Below the pieces are notes generated by a model, which saw only the letters and a program-made list of their open reading frames with translations, was not told where the DNA came from and ran no database searches. 7,775 nt of DNA from Actinomycetes bacterium. Lineage in GTDB: Bacteria > Actinomycetota > Acidimicrobiia > Acidimicrobiales > JAKAOS01. The position numbers were made by a program, and so were the translations under genes. Position 1 is the stretch's first letter; each line of letters begins with the position of its first letter. Shown here piece after piece: positions 1 to 7,455 of the stretch. Location of the stretch: the NCBI GenBank assembly GCA_021790615.1, contig JAJYGW010000264.1, forward strand, positions 1-7,775. The letters are read 5' to 3'.

Positions 1-777
1 ATCACGCCGGGGAACTTCGTGTTCCGCACCCGCGAGTTCGAGCTGATGGAGGTCGAGTACTTCGTCCCTCCCGACGAGGCGCCGAAGTGGTTCGAGCACT
101 GGTGCGACGAGCGCCTCGGCTGGTACCGCCGCTACGGCATGCCGGATTCCCTGCTCCGCCTCCGCCAGCACGAGCAGGAGGAGCTCTCTCACTACTCCTC
201 CGGCACGGCCGACATCGAGTTCCTCTTCCCCTGGGGTTGGGGCGAGCTCGAGGGCATCGCGAACCGCACCGACTACGACCTGAAGGCCCACGCCGGCCAT
301 TCAGGGGTGTCGCTCGACTACTTCGACCAGACCACGGGCGAGCGTTACACGCCATACGTGATCGAGCCTGCCGTGGGGCTGACGCGGATCTCGATGGCCT
401 TCCTCCTCGCTGCCTACGACGAGGACGTCGTCGCGGGCGAGGCCAGGACTGTGCTCCGCCTGCATCCCCGGCTCGCCCCCTACCAGGTGGCCGTCCTCCC
501 TCTGTCGAGGAAGGAGGCGCTCACTCCTCTCGCCCGGGACGTCCTACGGCGGCTGCAACGGCACTGGATGTGCGACTACGACGAGACGCAGTCGATCGGC
601 CGGCGCTACCGCCGCCAGGACGAGTGCGGGACGCCCTACTGCGTCACGATCGACTTCGAGTCGCTCGACGACCAGCAGGTGACCGTCCGGGAGCGGGACT
701 CCACCGAGCAGGTGCGCCTGCCGATCGCCGAGGTCGTGGCTCACTTGCACGAGCGGCTCTCCGAGCCGGAGTCCTGA
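1..777 (+). CDS. glyS: Glycyl-tRNA synthetase, C-terminal 258 residues (5' end outside window)
   Basis: Attaches glycine to tRNA-Gly in the cytoplasm; class II, single-chain alpha2 type. The reading frame is open from base 1, so the start lies upstream and the GTG at 19 is only an internal Val. Class II motif 2 is visible at window residues 6-20 (FRTREFELMEVEYF). Motif 3 is at about 122-133 (EPAVGLTRISMAFL), with the ATP-binding Arg at 129. From about residue 145 (RTVLRLHPRLAPYQVAVLPL) the HGTP-type anticodon-binding domain runs to the end, including IGRRYRRQDECGTPYC and the VTVRERDSTEQVRL strand near the C-terminus. Most homologues have 'GVDR' in motif 3; 'GLTR' is the form I recall from actinobacterial enzymes. 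The end is intact and ppdK follows 100 bases later on the same strand. Identity is near certain; only the length of the missing part is unknown. Confidence 0.96.
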   Translation: MTPGNFVFRTREFELMEVEYFVPPDEAPKWFEHWCDERLGWYRRYGMPDSLLRLRQHEQEELSHYSSGTADIEFLFPWGWGELEGIANRTDYDLKAHAGHSGVSLDYFDQTTGERYTPYVIEPAVGLTRISMAFLLAAYDEDVVAGEARTVLRLHPRLAPYQVAVLPLSRKEALTPLARDVLRRLQRHWMCDYDETQSIGRRYRRQDECGTPYCVTIDFESLDDQQVTVRERDSTEQVRLPIAEVVAHLHERLSEPES

Positions 778-817
778 GCGCCGCGATCGACTCTCCGGGC
801 GCCCTCAGCCCGAAAAT

Positions 818-836
818 CGAGCCGTCGCGCGGCTCG
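818..836 (+). terminator. GC hairpin between glyS and ppdK
   Basis: CGAGCCG (818-824) pairs perfectly with CGGCTCG (830-836) around a five-base loop. An AAAAT stretch precedes it and only two T residues follow, so it is at best a weak intrinsic terminator for glyS. It sits directly beside a possible -10 box at 838-843, so it could equally influence ppdK transcription. The structure is read from the sequence; the function is inferred. Confidence 0.35.
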
Positions 837-837
837 T

Positions 838-843
838 TAGGCT
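838..843 (+). promoter_or_regulatory. Possible -10 box for ppdK (TAGGCT)
   Basis: TAGGCT fits the actinobacterial TAnnnT -10 pattern and is the same hexamer found ahead of the tRNA gene at 7229-7234. No good -35 hexamer lies 16-18 bases upstream. Transcription would start near 850 and leave a leader of about 28 bases containing the ppdK ribosome binding site (GAGGAG, 862-867). The site rests on position and pattern only. Confidence 0.3.
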
Positions 844-877
844 CGCCACGACACCAGCAACGAGGAGACCTCCGCAG

Positions 878-3514
878 ATGGCCTACGTCTACGACTTCGA
901 CCACGCTCACCCTCGCCCGCCGATGGAGATGAAGGACCTCCTCGGGGGCAAGGGCGCCAACCTGGCCGAGATGACGTCGGTGCTCCGCCTGCCGGTCCCG
1001 CACGGCTTCACGATCTCCACCGACGCGTGCCGCGCCTACATCGACGGCGGCTGGCCGGACGGCCTCTCCGAGGAGGTGGACGAGCACCTGCGGCGTCTCG
1101 AAAAGGCGATGGGGCGCGAGCTCGGAGACCCCGCCGACCCGCTCCTCGTCTCGGTCCGCTCGGGGGCCAAGTTCTCGATGCCAGGCATGATGGACACCGT
1201 TCTCAACCTCGGGCTGAACGACGAGTCCGTGGAGGGGCTCGCGAAGCAGACGAGCGACGAGCGTTTCGCCTTCGATTCCTACCGCCGCTTCGTGCAGATG
1301 TACGGGCGGATCGTGCTCGGGATCCCCGGAGAGGCGCTCGACGAGCCCCTCGAGCGCGCGAAGGAGGCCGCCGGCGCGACATCGGATGCCGAGCTCCCGG
1401 CCGAGACGCTGCGCGCGATCGTCGAGGAACTGAAGGAGGTCGTGGCCTCACAGACCGGAGGACCGTTCCCCCAGGCCCCCGCCGACCAGCTGCGTGGCGC
1501 CATCGAGGCCGTCTTCAGCTCCTGGGACGGCGCCCGTGCCGTTGCCTACCGCGTGCGCGAGCGCATCCCACACGACCTCGGGACTGCCGTCAACGTCCAG
1601 GCGATGGTGTTCGGCAACCGGGACGACAACTCCGGCACCGGCGTCGGCTTCACCCGCGACCCCGCCACGGGCGCGCAGGGCGCATACGGAGACTTTCTCG
1701 TCAACGCCCAGGGCGAGGACGTCGTCGCCGGCATCCGCAACACCGAGCCGCTCGCAGCCCTGAGCGACCACTTCCCAGGGATCTACGCCGAGCTGATGGA
1801 CATCTTCGCCCGCCTCGAAGCGCACTACCGCGACATGTGCGACACGGAGTTCACGATCGAGCAGGGCAAGCTCTGGATGCTCCAGACCCGCGTCGGGAAG
1901 CGGACCGGCCGCGCCGCCCTGCGCATGGCGGTCGACATGGTGGGCGATGAGGTGATCGCGCTGACGCGGGCCGAGGCGGTGCAGCGGATCACCGCCGACC
2001 ACATCGACCAGGTGCTGCACCCGCAGTTCAAGGACCCGTCGGTGGCGGCGCTCACGAAGGGGCTCGGCGCCTCGCCGGGCGCAGCGGTCGGCGAGGTCGT
2101 GTTCTCTGCCGACGACGCAGCGGAGAAGGCGTCCGCCGGGGCGAAGGTGATCCTCGTCCGCAACGAGACGAGCCCCGAGGACGTGCACGGCATGCTCGCG
2201 GCGGAGGGCATCCTCACGGCACGGGGCGGCCTCGTGTCGCACGCGGCGGTGGTCGCACGAGGGTGGGGCAAGCCGGCGGTAGTCGGTGCCGAGAAGGTGC
2301 GGATCAACGCTGGCGGGCGCACGTTCTCGGTCGGCGGCACGACCGTCCGCGAAGGCGAGGTCATCTCGATCGACGGCTCGACGGGCGCTGTCGTCGTAGG
2401 ACCCGTGGCGCTGACGGCGGCGGAACCGCCGCCAGAGCTGCAACAGATACTCGGCTGGGCGGACGAGATCCGCGGCGACCACCTCGGGGTGCGCGCCAAC
2501 GCCGACAACGGTCCGGACGCCGCCAACGCACGGCAGCTCGGGGCCGAGGGGATCGGGTTGTGCCGCACCGAGCACATGTTCCTCGGGGAGGATCGCCTGC
2601 CGATCGTGCGACGCATGATCCTCGCCGAGGGCTCAGCCGAGGAGACTGCCGCCCTCGAGGAGCTCCGGCTCGCTCAGAGAGCCGACTTCATCGAGATCCT
2701 CGAGGCGATGGACGCGCTCCCGGTGGTGGTGCGGCTGCTCGACCCGCCGCTGCACGAGTTCCTGCCCGATGTCGAGACGCTGCTCGTGAAGGAGGCGCGC
2801 GAGGGCCTGACGCCCGAGGAGCAACGGTTGCTCGACGCCGCACTCGCATGGCGCGAGGAGAACCCGATGCTCGGCACGCGGGGCGTGCGGCTCGGCGTGC
2901 TCAAGCCGGGTCTTTACGAGATGCAGGTGCGAGCCCTCATGGAGGCCGCACTCGAGCGGGCCCGAGCAGGCGGGCACCCGGTCGTCGAGGTCATGATCCC
3001 GCTGACGATCTCGCGCGAGGAGCTCGCGCTCGCCCGGTCCTGGGTGGAGCAGGCCATCGACGAGGTCGGGGCATCGGACGCCGAAGGACGGATCCACGTG
3101 GCGATCGGGACGATGATCGAGACGCCACGTGCCGCGCTCGTAGCAGACGAGATCGCGGAGGTGGCCGACTTCTTCTCGTTCGGCACGAACGACCTCACGC
3201 AGATGACGTTCGGGTTCAGCCGCGACGACGTCGAGGGCCGGATGATGAACGCGTACCTCGAGAAGGGGCTCCTGCCCGCCAACCCGTTCGAGAACGTCGA
3301 CCCACGTGGCGTGGGTGAGCTCGTCCGGATGGCCGTCGAGAAGGGCCGGGCAGCCCGCCCGGACCTGAAGTGCGGCGTGTGCGGGGAGCACGGCGGCGAT
3401 CCGGCATCGATCCAGGTGTTCTACGACGCCGGGGTCGACTACGTGAGCTGCTCGCCCTTCCGGGTGCCCATCGCCCGGCTGGCGGCCGCCCAGTCGGTCC
3501 TGGCAAGCAGCTGA
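878..3514 (+). CDS. ppdK: Pyruvate, phosphate dikinase (PPDK)
   Basis: Interconverts pyruvate + ATP + Pi and phosphoenolpyruvate + AMP + PPi in the cytoplasm. At 878 residues it is full length. N-terminal ATP-grasp domain: KGANLAEM near 25, RSGAKFSMPGMMDTV with Arg94, a glycine-rich loop (GTGVGFTRDPATG, about 253-265), then Glu324 and Gln336 in EFTIEQ...MLQTR. The swivelling phosphohistidine domain has GGLVSHAAVVAR with catalytic His455. The C-terminal PEP/pyruvate barrel has CRTEHMF (Arg563), RLLDPPLHEF (Arg619), Glu748 in TMIETPRA, Asn771-Asp772 in FGTNDLTQ, and the proton-donor Cys835 in CGEHGGDP. The ATG at 878 has GAGGAG ten bases upstream and starts exactly at the family N-terminus. Residue 453, two before His455, is Val; the plant and many bacterial enzymes have Thr there, the target of the PPDK regulatory protein. 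Whether it runs towards PEP or pyruvate cannot be told from sequence. Confidence 0.97.
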   Translation: MAYVYDFDHAHPRPPMEMKDLLGGKGANLAEMTSVLRLPVPHGFTISTDACRAYIDGGWPDGLSEEVDEHLRRLEKAMGRELGDPADPLLVSVRSGAKFSMPGMMDTVLNLGLNDESVEGLAKQTSDERFAFDSYRRFVQMYGRIVLGIPGEALDEPLERAKEAAGATSDAELPAETLRAIVEELKEVVASQTGGPFPQAPADQLRGAIEAVFSSWDGARAVAYRVRERIPHDLGTAVNVQAMVFGNRDDNSGTGVGFTRDPATGAQGAYGDFLVNAQGEDVVAGIRNTEPLAALSDHFPGIYAELMDIFARLEAHYRDMCDTEFTIEQGKLWMLQTRVGKRTGRAALRMAVDMVGDEVIALTRAEAVQRITADHIDQVLHPQFKDPSVAALTKGLGASPGAAVGEVVFSADDAAEKASAGAKVILVRNETSPEDVHGMLAAEGILTARGGLVSHAAVVARGWGKPAVVGAEKVRINAGGRTFSVGGTTVREGEVISIDGSTGAVVVGPVALTAAEPPPELQQILGWADEIRGDHLGVRANADNGPDAANARQLGAEGIGLCRTEHMFLGEDRLPIVRRMILAEGSAEETAALEELRLAQRADFIEILEAMDALPVVVRLLDPPLHEFLPDVETLLVKEAREGLTPEEQRLLDAALAWREENPMLGTRGVRLGVLKPGLYEMQVRALMEAALERARAGGHPVVEVMIPLTISREELALARSWVEQAIDEVGASDAEGRIHVAIGTMIETPRAALVADEIAEVADFFSFGTNDLTQMTFGFSRDDVEGRMMNAYLEKGLLPANPFENVDPRGVGELVRMAVEKGRAARPDLKCGVCGEHGGDPASIQVFYDAGVDYVSCSPFRVPIARLAAAQSVLASS

Positions 3515-3523
3515 CCAACCGGC

Positions 3524-3634
3524 ATGGCGCTCCGTTTCGGCGTCTTCCTACCGGTCATCGGCGACCTGGCGGAGCCCGGCCGGCTCGTGGAGACCCGCCA
3601 CCGCGACGGAAAAGAGCGGGTGCCCGAGCTCTGA
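3524..3634 (+). pseudogene. 36-codon ORF resembling the N-terminus of an F420-dependent luciferase-like oxidoreductase; probable gene remnant
   Basis: ATG at 3524, nine bases after the ppdK stop, opens a frame that ends in TGA at 3632-3634. Its first residues, MALRFGVFLPVIGDLAEPGR, read like the opening beta strand and loop of luciferase-like (LLM) F420-dependent oxidoreductases, which typically begin M-x-RFG-hydrophobic-x-P and are some 300 residues long. After about residue 23 the resemblance stops: the tail (TRHRDGKERVPEL) is not the helix expected next, and no other forward frame restores it. I read it as the stump of a decayed or deleted LLM gene, possibly joined to the end of another gene. 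No convincing ribosome binding site precedes it. It could also be a real short peptide or a chance match. The stop overlaps the first unit of the tandem repeat at 3631. Confidence 0.4.
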
Positions 3635-3663
3635 GCCGGCGCTGAGCCGGCGCTGAGCCGGGG
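3631..3663 (+). repeat. 11-bp tandem repeat, three units
   Basis: The unit CTGAGCCGGCG occurs at 3631-3641 and 3642-3652. A third copy at 3653-3663 (CTGAGCCGGGG) differs at one base. The first two units each contain the palindrome GCCGGC, so neighbouring units can fold on each other with a five-base loop (GCTGA). The array starts at the stop codon of the short ORF and runs into the hairpin at 3655-3693. Replication slippage is the simplest origin. Confidence 0.85.
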
Positions 3664-3693
3664 ATCTGCTCACCACGCCTGAGCGACCGGCTC
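3655..3693 (+). terminator. Nested hairpin between ppdK and dnaG, possible terminator
   Basis: GAGCCGG (3655-3661) pairs perfectly with CCGGCTC (3687-3693). Inside it, GCTCA (3668-3672) pairs with TGAGC (3680-3684) around a seven-base loop, giving a stacked two-stem structure with an asymmetric internal loop (6 and 2 bases). No T-run follows, so it is not a classic intrinsic terminator, but GC-rich hairpins without T-runs are often proposed as terminators in actinobacteria. It would separate ppdK from the dnaG-rpoD unit. Confidence 0.4.
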
Positions 3694-3731
3694 CCCACAC
3701 CGGCGACGCGGCGCACTCACCACCCCTGCGA

Positions 3732-3737
3732 TACCGT
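3732..3737 (+). promoter_or_regulatory. Probable -10 box of dnaG, leaderless start (TACCGT)
   Basis: TACCGT matches TAnnnT and its last base lies ten bases before the A of the dnaG ATG, so transcription should begin at or within a few bases of the start codon. There is no Shine-Dalgarno sequence between 3738 and 3746 (CACCCTGGG), which agrees with leaderless translation, common in actinobacteria. I see no clear -35 hexamer. The same spacing is seen at 7442-7447 ahead of the GTG at 7456. Confidence 0.5.
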
Positions 3738-3746
3738 CACCCTGGG

Positions 3747-5560
3747 ATGGCGATACCGGACGAGGACGTGGCAGCCGTGCGCACGGCGACCGACATCGTC
3801 GCTCTCATCGGCGAGTACACGCCTCTCAAGAGGTCGGGCACACGCTTCCAGGGCCTGTGCCCGTTCCACTCCGAGAAGACGCCGTCGTTCAGCGTCAACG
3901 CCGTCGAGGGTCTCTACTACTGCTTCGGCTGCCAGGTGTCCGGCGACGCCATCACCTTACTTCGGGCGATCGAGGGCTGCAGCTTCGTGGAGGCGGTCGA
4001 ACGCCTCGCCGCCCGGGCCGGAGTCAAGATCCGCAACGACGCAGGCGACGCCGACCGTGAGGCTCGGGACAAGCGGAACGTTCTCTACGAGGCGATGGAG
4101 CAGGCGGTCGCCTTCTACCACGACCGCCTGCTCCACCACACCGACGCCTCGAGAGCCCGTCAGTACCTGCGTTCCCGCGGGCTCGAGAGCGAGACGGTCC
4201 GTCGCTTCAAGCTCGGCTGGGCGCCCGAGGGCGGCAACCAGCTCGTGAAGGCAGTGCGCTCCGGTGCCTTAGCGCTGACCGGCGCAGGCCTTGCAGTGCA
4301 GGGCCAGTACGGCCTTCGCGACGCCTTCAGGGGCCGGATCATCTTCCCGATCTCCCAACCTGACGGGAAGCCGATCGCGCTCGGCGGCAGGCTCGTCCCC
4401 GGCGTCGGTGACGGCAACGGGCCGAAGTACCGCAACTCGACCGAGACGCCGATCTATCAGAAACGTTCCACCCTCTACGCCCTCAACCTCGCCCGCCAGG
4501 CGATCGTGCAGACAGGCGAGGTCATCGTTTGCGAGGGCTACACGGACGTGATCGGCTTCTTCCGGGCTGGGTTGCCGCGGGCCGTGGCGACATGCGGGAC
4601 GGCCCTCACTGAGGACCACTTCAAGCTCCTTGCCCGCTTCGGCCGGCGTATCGTCCTGGCCTTCGACGCCGACGCGGCCGGCCAATCGGCCGCCAGCCGC
4701 TTCTACGAGTGGGAGCGGCGCCATGAGATCGAGGTCGCCGTCGCCGACCTGCCGACCGGACAGGACCCCGGCGACCTCGCGTCGTCGGACCCGGACCTGC
4801 TCCGGGCGGCCGTCGAGAATGCCAGGAGCTACCTCGAGTTCCGCCTCGAGCGCGTGTTCGCGTCGGCAGATCTGCGGCGCCCCGAAGGACGCGCGCGCGC
4901 CGCCGAGTCGGCCATCGGGGTCATCGCCGAGCACCCCCACGAGCTCGTCCGGGACCAGTACCTCGTGGCTCTGGCGGACCGGACGAGGATCGACCTCGAA
5001 CAGCTGCGCCCGTGGCTGAAGTCGGCCTTGGACCGGGGAGCTCCGGCGCCTCGCGAGCCGGGCGCCCGGCGCCGGGACCGCGCCGGTGGCGGCGGTGAGC
5101 GAGCGGGGCGTGAGGTGCTCACGCTCGCGATCCAAGAGCCGGCCGCCATGGCTGGGCGCATCAGCGCCGCCCTCTTCGCCGACCCCTTGCAGAGGGCTGC
5201 GTACACAGCCCTTGCATCATCCCCGAGCCTGCACGACGCCATCGAGCGCGCCGACGAGGACGTCGCCCGGCTGCTCGTGGAGCTCGCGAACGTCGACGCG
5301 GGCACGAGCCCCGACCAGGCCGTCATCGCACTGGTGCGAGCGCGCGCTCAGGAGGTGGTGGCCGAGCTGCAGGCCGATTCGCGCGCTGCTCAGGCGAGCG
5401 GGGACGAAGACCGTGTGCTGACAGCCGCTCGTGACAGCGCGTGGCTCAAGTCCGAGCTCGAGGTGTTCTCCGAGGTCGGAGCCGGCCACCGTCCACCGCC
5501 CGCAGTGATCGAAGCGGCGGACCGGTTGCTAGCGTGGTTGATGCACTCAGGGGAGGCCAC

Positions 5561-5564
<4 letters not shown>
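3747..5564 (+). CDS. dnaG: DNA primase
   Basis: Makes the RNA primers for lagging-strand and origin DNA synthesis and works with the replicative helicase DnaB. The protein has 605 residues, normal for the family. The N-terminal zinc-binding domain (about 1-95) has all four ligands: Cys38, His41, Cys59 and Cys62 (CPFH...CFGC). The RNA-polymerase core with TOPRIM fold follows (about 110-425): Glu263 in CEGYTD and Asp307/Asp309 in FDADAAGQ are the metal-binding acids, and GRIIFPI and ALGGR motifs precede them. A Pro/Arg/Gly-rich linker lies at about 430-453. A helical C-terminal domain (about 454-605) would bind DnaB; it is poorly conserved, as usual. The ATG at 3747 begins at the conserved family start ([10 protein letters not shown]) and lacks a ribosome binding site, but has a -10 box ten bases upstream. 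The last four bases overlap rpoD. The dgt gene often found directly upstream is absent. Confidence 0.97.
5550..5556 (+). promoter_or_regulatory. Ribosome binding site of rpoD (GGGGAGG)
   Basis: A strong purine-rich Shine-Dalgarno match lies inside the last dnaG codons, four bases before the ATG at 5561. It decides the rpoD start: the frame stays open upstream to 5441, but the preceding stretch is dnaG coding sequence read out of frame, and only this ATG has a good site. Confidence 0.7.
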
Positions 5565-6667
<1,103 letters not shown>

Positions 6668-6713
6668 CCCGGTCCGCCGGTCGCCGGATCGTTCCCGGGC
6701 GCGGTCGCAGGTG

Positions 6714-6778
6714 GTCAGTGCTGTCGGCGAGGCTGGGCGGCAGTCAGTGCGGTGGCGGTTGGTGTGGAGCAGTCAGTG
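6714..6778 (+). repeat. Three GTCAGTG heptamers spaced exactly 29 bases apart
   Basis: GTCAGTG occurs at 6714-6720, 6743-6749 and 6772-6778. The two 29-base units agree at about 19 positions, and the last two copies share the longer word GCAGTCAGTG (6740-6749 and 6769-6778). The array fills the gap between the convergent rpoD and minus-strand gene and reaches the latter's stop codon. It may be a decayed tandem duplication; a protein-binding array is less likely. Confidence 0.5.
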
Positions 6779-7147
6779 AGGCCAGCGGGCCGCTGTGTCG
6801 ATCGTCGCACTGCCGTTGACGGAGTCACGGTTGCTGCTGCCGTTGCGGCTGCTGCTTCGGCTCGACGAGCTCTTGGCGGACGAGCCCGATCCGCGCACCG
6901 CTCCACTGATGGACGACCCGATGATGTCGGCGAGCCGCTCACGGGCCACGGTCCCGATCGGACCCTCCATCACCTCGGCCAACCGCTCGCGGGCGAGGCC
7001 CGAGAGAGCCCGCAGCCGCTCGGCGGCGTCGTCTGCGGCCGAGGCGGTGCCTGCGCCCGTCCGGCGGGCCTTGCGCAACTCCGACGCCTTCGACACAGCC
7101 CACGCACCCGCGGCGGCACCCAGCACGAAACCAGTCCTGAACTTCAC
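6773..7147 (-). CDS. Small protein of unknown function with hydrophobic Gly/Ala N-terminus (YtxH-like in style)
   Basis: I do not recognise a family. The 124-residue product starts MKFRTGFVLGAAAGAWAVSK: a short positively charged end and a Gly/Ala-rich hydrophobic stretch (about 6-19) that is short for a membrane helix but typical of YtxH-like surface-associated proteins. Residues 39-76 form a charged, probably helical part with an imperfect internal duplication, ARERLAEVM at 52-60 and ARERLADII at 68-76, sixteen residues apart. From 78 on the tail is Ser/Arg/Asn-rich and probably disordered. The GTG at 7147 is the first possible start, because an in-frame TAG lies four codons upstream. No Shine-Dalgarno site is visible; TAGAAG on the minus strand (7154-7159), six bases before the GTG, may be a poor -10 box. 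It converges on rpoD and is divergent from the tRNA gene. Opposite-strand frames look like shadows. Confidence 0.65.
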   Translation of the reverse strand: MKFRTGFVLGAAAGAWAVSKASELRKARRTGAGTASAADDAAERLRALSGLARERLAEVMEGPIGTVARERLADIIGSSISGAVRGSGSSAKSSSSRSSSRNGSSNRDSVNGSATIDTAARWPH

Positions 7148-7204
7148 CCACCACTTCTACCCCGCACACGACGTCGGCGCCACTGGGCACGCAGGCCGCG
7201 CCTG

Positions 7205-7234
7205 TTCAACGAGCCGCCGAGGACTGGGTAGGCT
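7205..7234 (+). promoter_or_regulatory. Possible promoter of the tRNA-Asn gene
   Basis: TTCAAC (7205-7210) and TAGGCT (7229-7234) are separated by 18 bases, acceptable for a housekeeping sigma promoter. The -10 fits TAnnnT well; the -35 matches TTGACA at only three positions. Transcription would begin near 7241, about 45 bases ahead of the mature tRNA, leaving a normal 5' leader for RNase P. Confidence 0.4.
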
Positions 7235-7285
7235 GATCCGTCGCCGTGCTGGCGTGGTGCCCGTCATGGCGGTGCAACATCACCT

Positions 7286-7361
7286 TCCGGGGTAGCTCAA
7301 TCGGCAGAGCAAGCGGCTGTTAACCGCTAGGTTGAGAGTTCGAGTCTCTCCCCCGGAGCCA
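7286..7361 (+). tRNA. tRNA-Asn (anticodon GUU), CCA encoded
   Basis: All four arms fold. The acceptor stem TCCGGGG (7286-7292) pairs with CCCCGGA (7351-7357) over seven bases. The D stem is GCTC/GAGC (7295-7298, 7307-7310). The anticodon stem AGCGG/CCGCT (7312-7316, 7324-7328) carries the loop CTGTTAA with anticodon GTT at 7319-7321. A five-base variable region is followed by the T stem GAGAG/CTCTC (7334-7338, 7346-7350) around TTCGAGT. The discriminator is G7358 and CCA is encoded at 7359-7361. GUU reads both Asn codons, AAC and AAU. Confidence 0.97.
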
Positions 7362-7380
7362 CCGGAGCCTCGTCCGGCTC
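7362..7380 (+). terminator. Short hairpin just after tRNA-Asn
   Basis: GAGCC (7365-7369) can pair with GGCTC (7376-7380); an alternative pairing is CCGGA (7362-7366) with TCCGG (7373-7377). Each stem is five base pairs with a six-base loop and there is no T-run, so this is a weak terminator candidate, supported mainly by its position. Confidence 0.25.
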
Positions 7381-7441
7381 GCAGCCTGAGAAGAGTTGGC
7401 GGAGAACGGCCCGACTATGGATGGCAGGCCACCCGCGGGGG

Positions 7442-7447
7442 TACCCT
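7442..7447 (+). promoter_or_regulatory. Possible -10 box for the small membrane protein (TACCCT)
   Basis: TACCCT fits TAnnnT and its last base lies nine bases before the GTG at 7456, almost the same geometry as at dnaG (ten bases). This suggests a leaderless mRNA starting at that GTG. No -35 hexamer is evident. Confidence 0.4.
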
Positions 7448-7455
7448 CGCGATCA

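Noticed and set aside
1448..2575. Long minus-strand frame (375 codons) inside ppdK
   Set aside because: It is antisense to highly conserved PPDK motifs; long shadow frames are expected in GC-rich genes. The same holds for the long antisense frame at 4269-5135 in dnaG.
3370..3645. Plus-strand frame overlapping the ppdK end and the gap
   Set aside because: Arg/Pro/Gly-rich out-of-frame translation of ppdK with no recognisable motif and no ribosome binding site.
3515..3746. A hidden dgt gene or a small RNA in the ppdK-dnaG gap
   Set aside because: The gap is far too short for dgt and no dGTPase HD-domain motif appears in any frame; no other RNA signature beyond the listed hairpin was seen.
5441..5560. 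Upstream extension of the rpoD frame adding 40 residues
   Set aside because: It lies entirely within dnaG coding sequence, has no homology to sigma N-termini, and the ATG at 5561 has a strong ribosome binding site and the ATGA overlap.
6668..6713. Possible terminator after rpoD (CCGG-rich stretch)
   Set aside because: Only short self-complementary CCGG pieces with three-base loops could be paired; no convincing stem or T-run.
6795..7295. Plus-strand 166-codon frame opposite the minus-strand small protein gene
   Set aside because: Its sequence is a Leu/Ser/Arg-rich shadow, it runs ten bases into the tRNA gene, and the opposite strand encodes a more protein-like product with a proper N-terminal hydrophobic segment.
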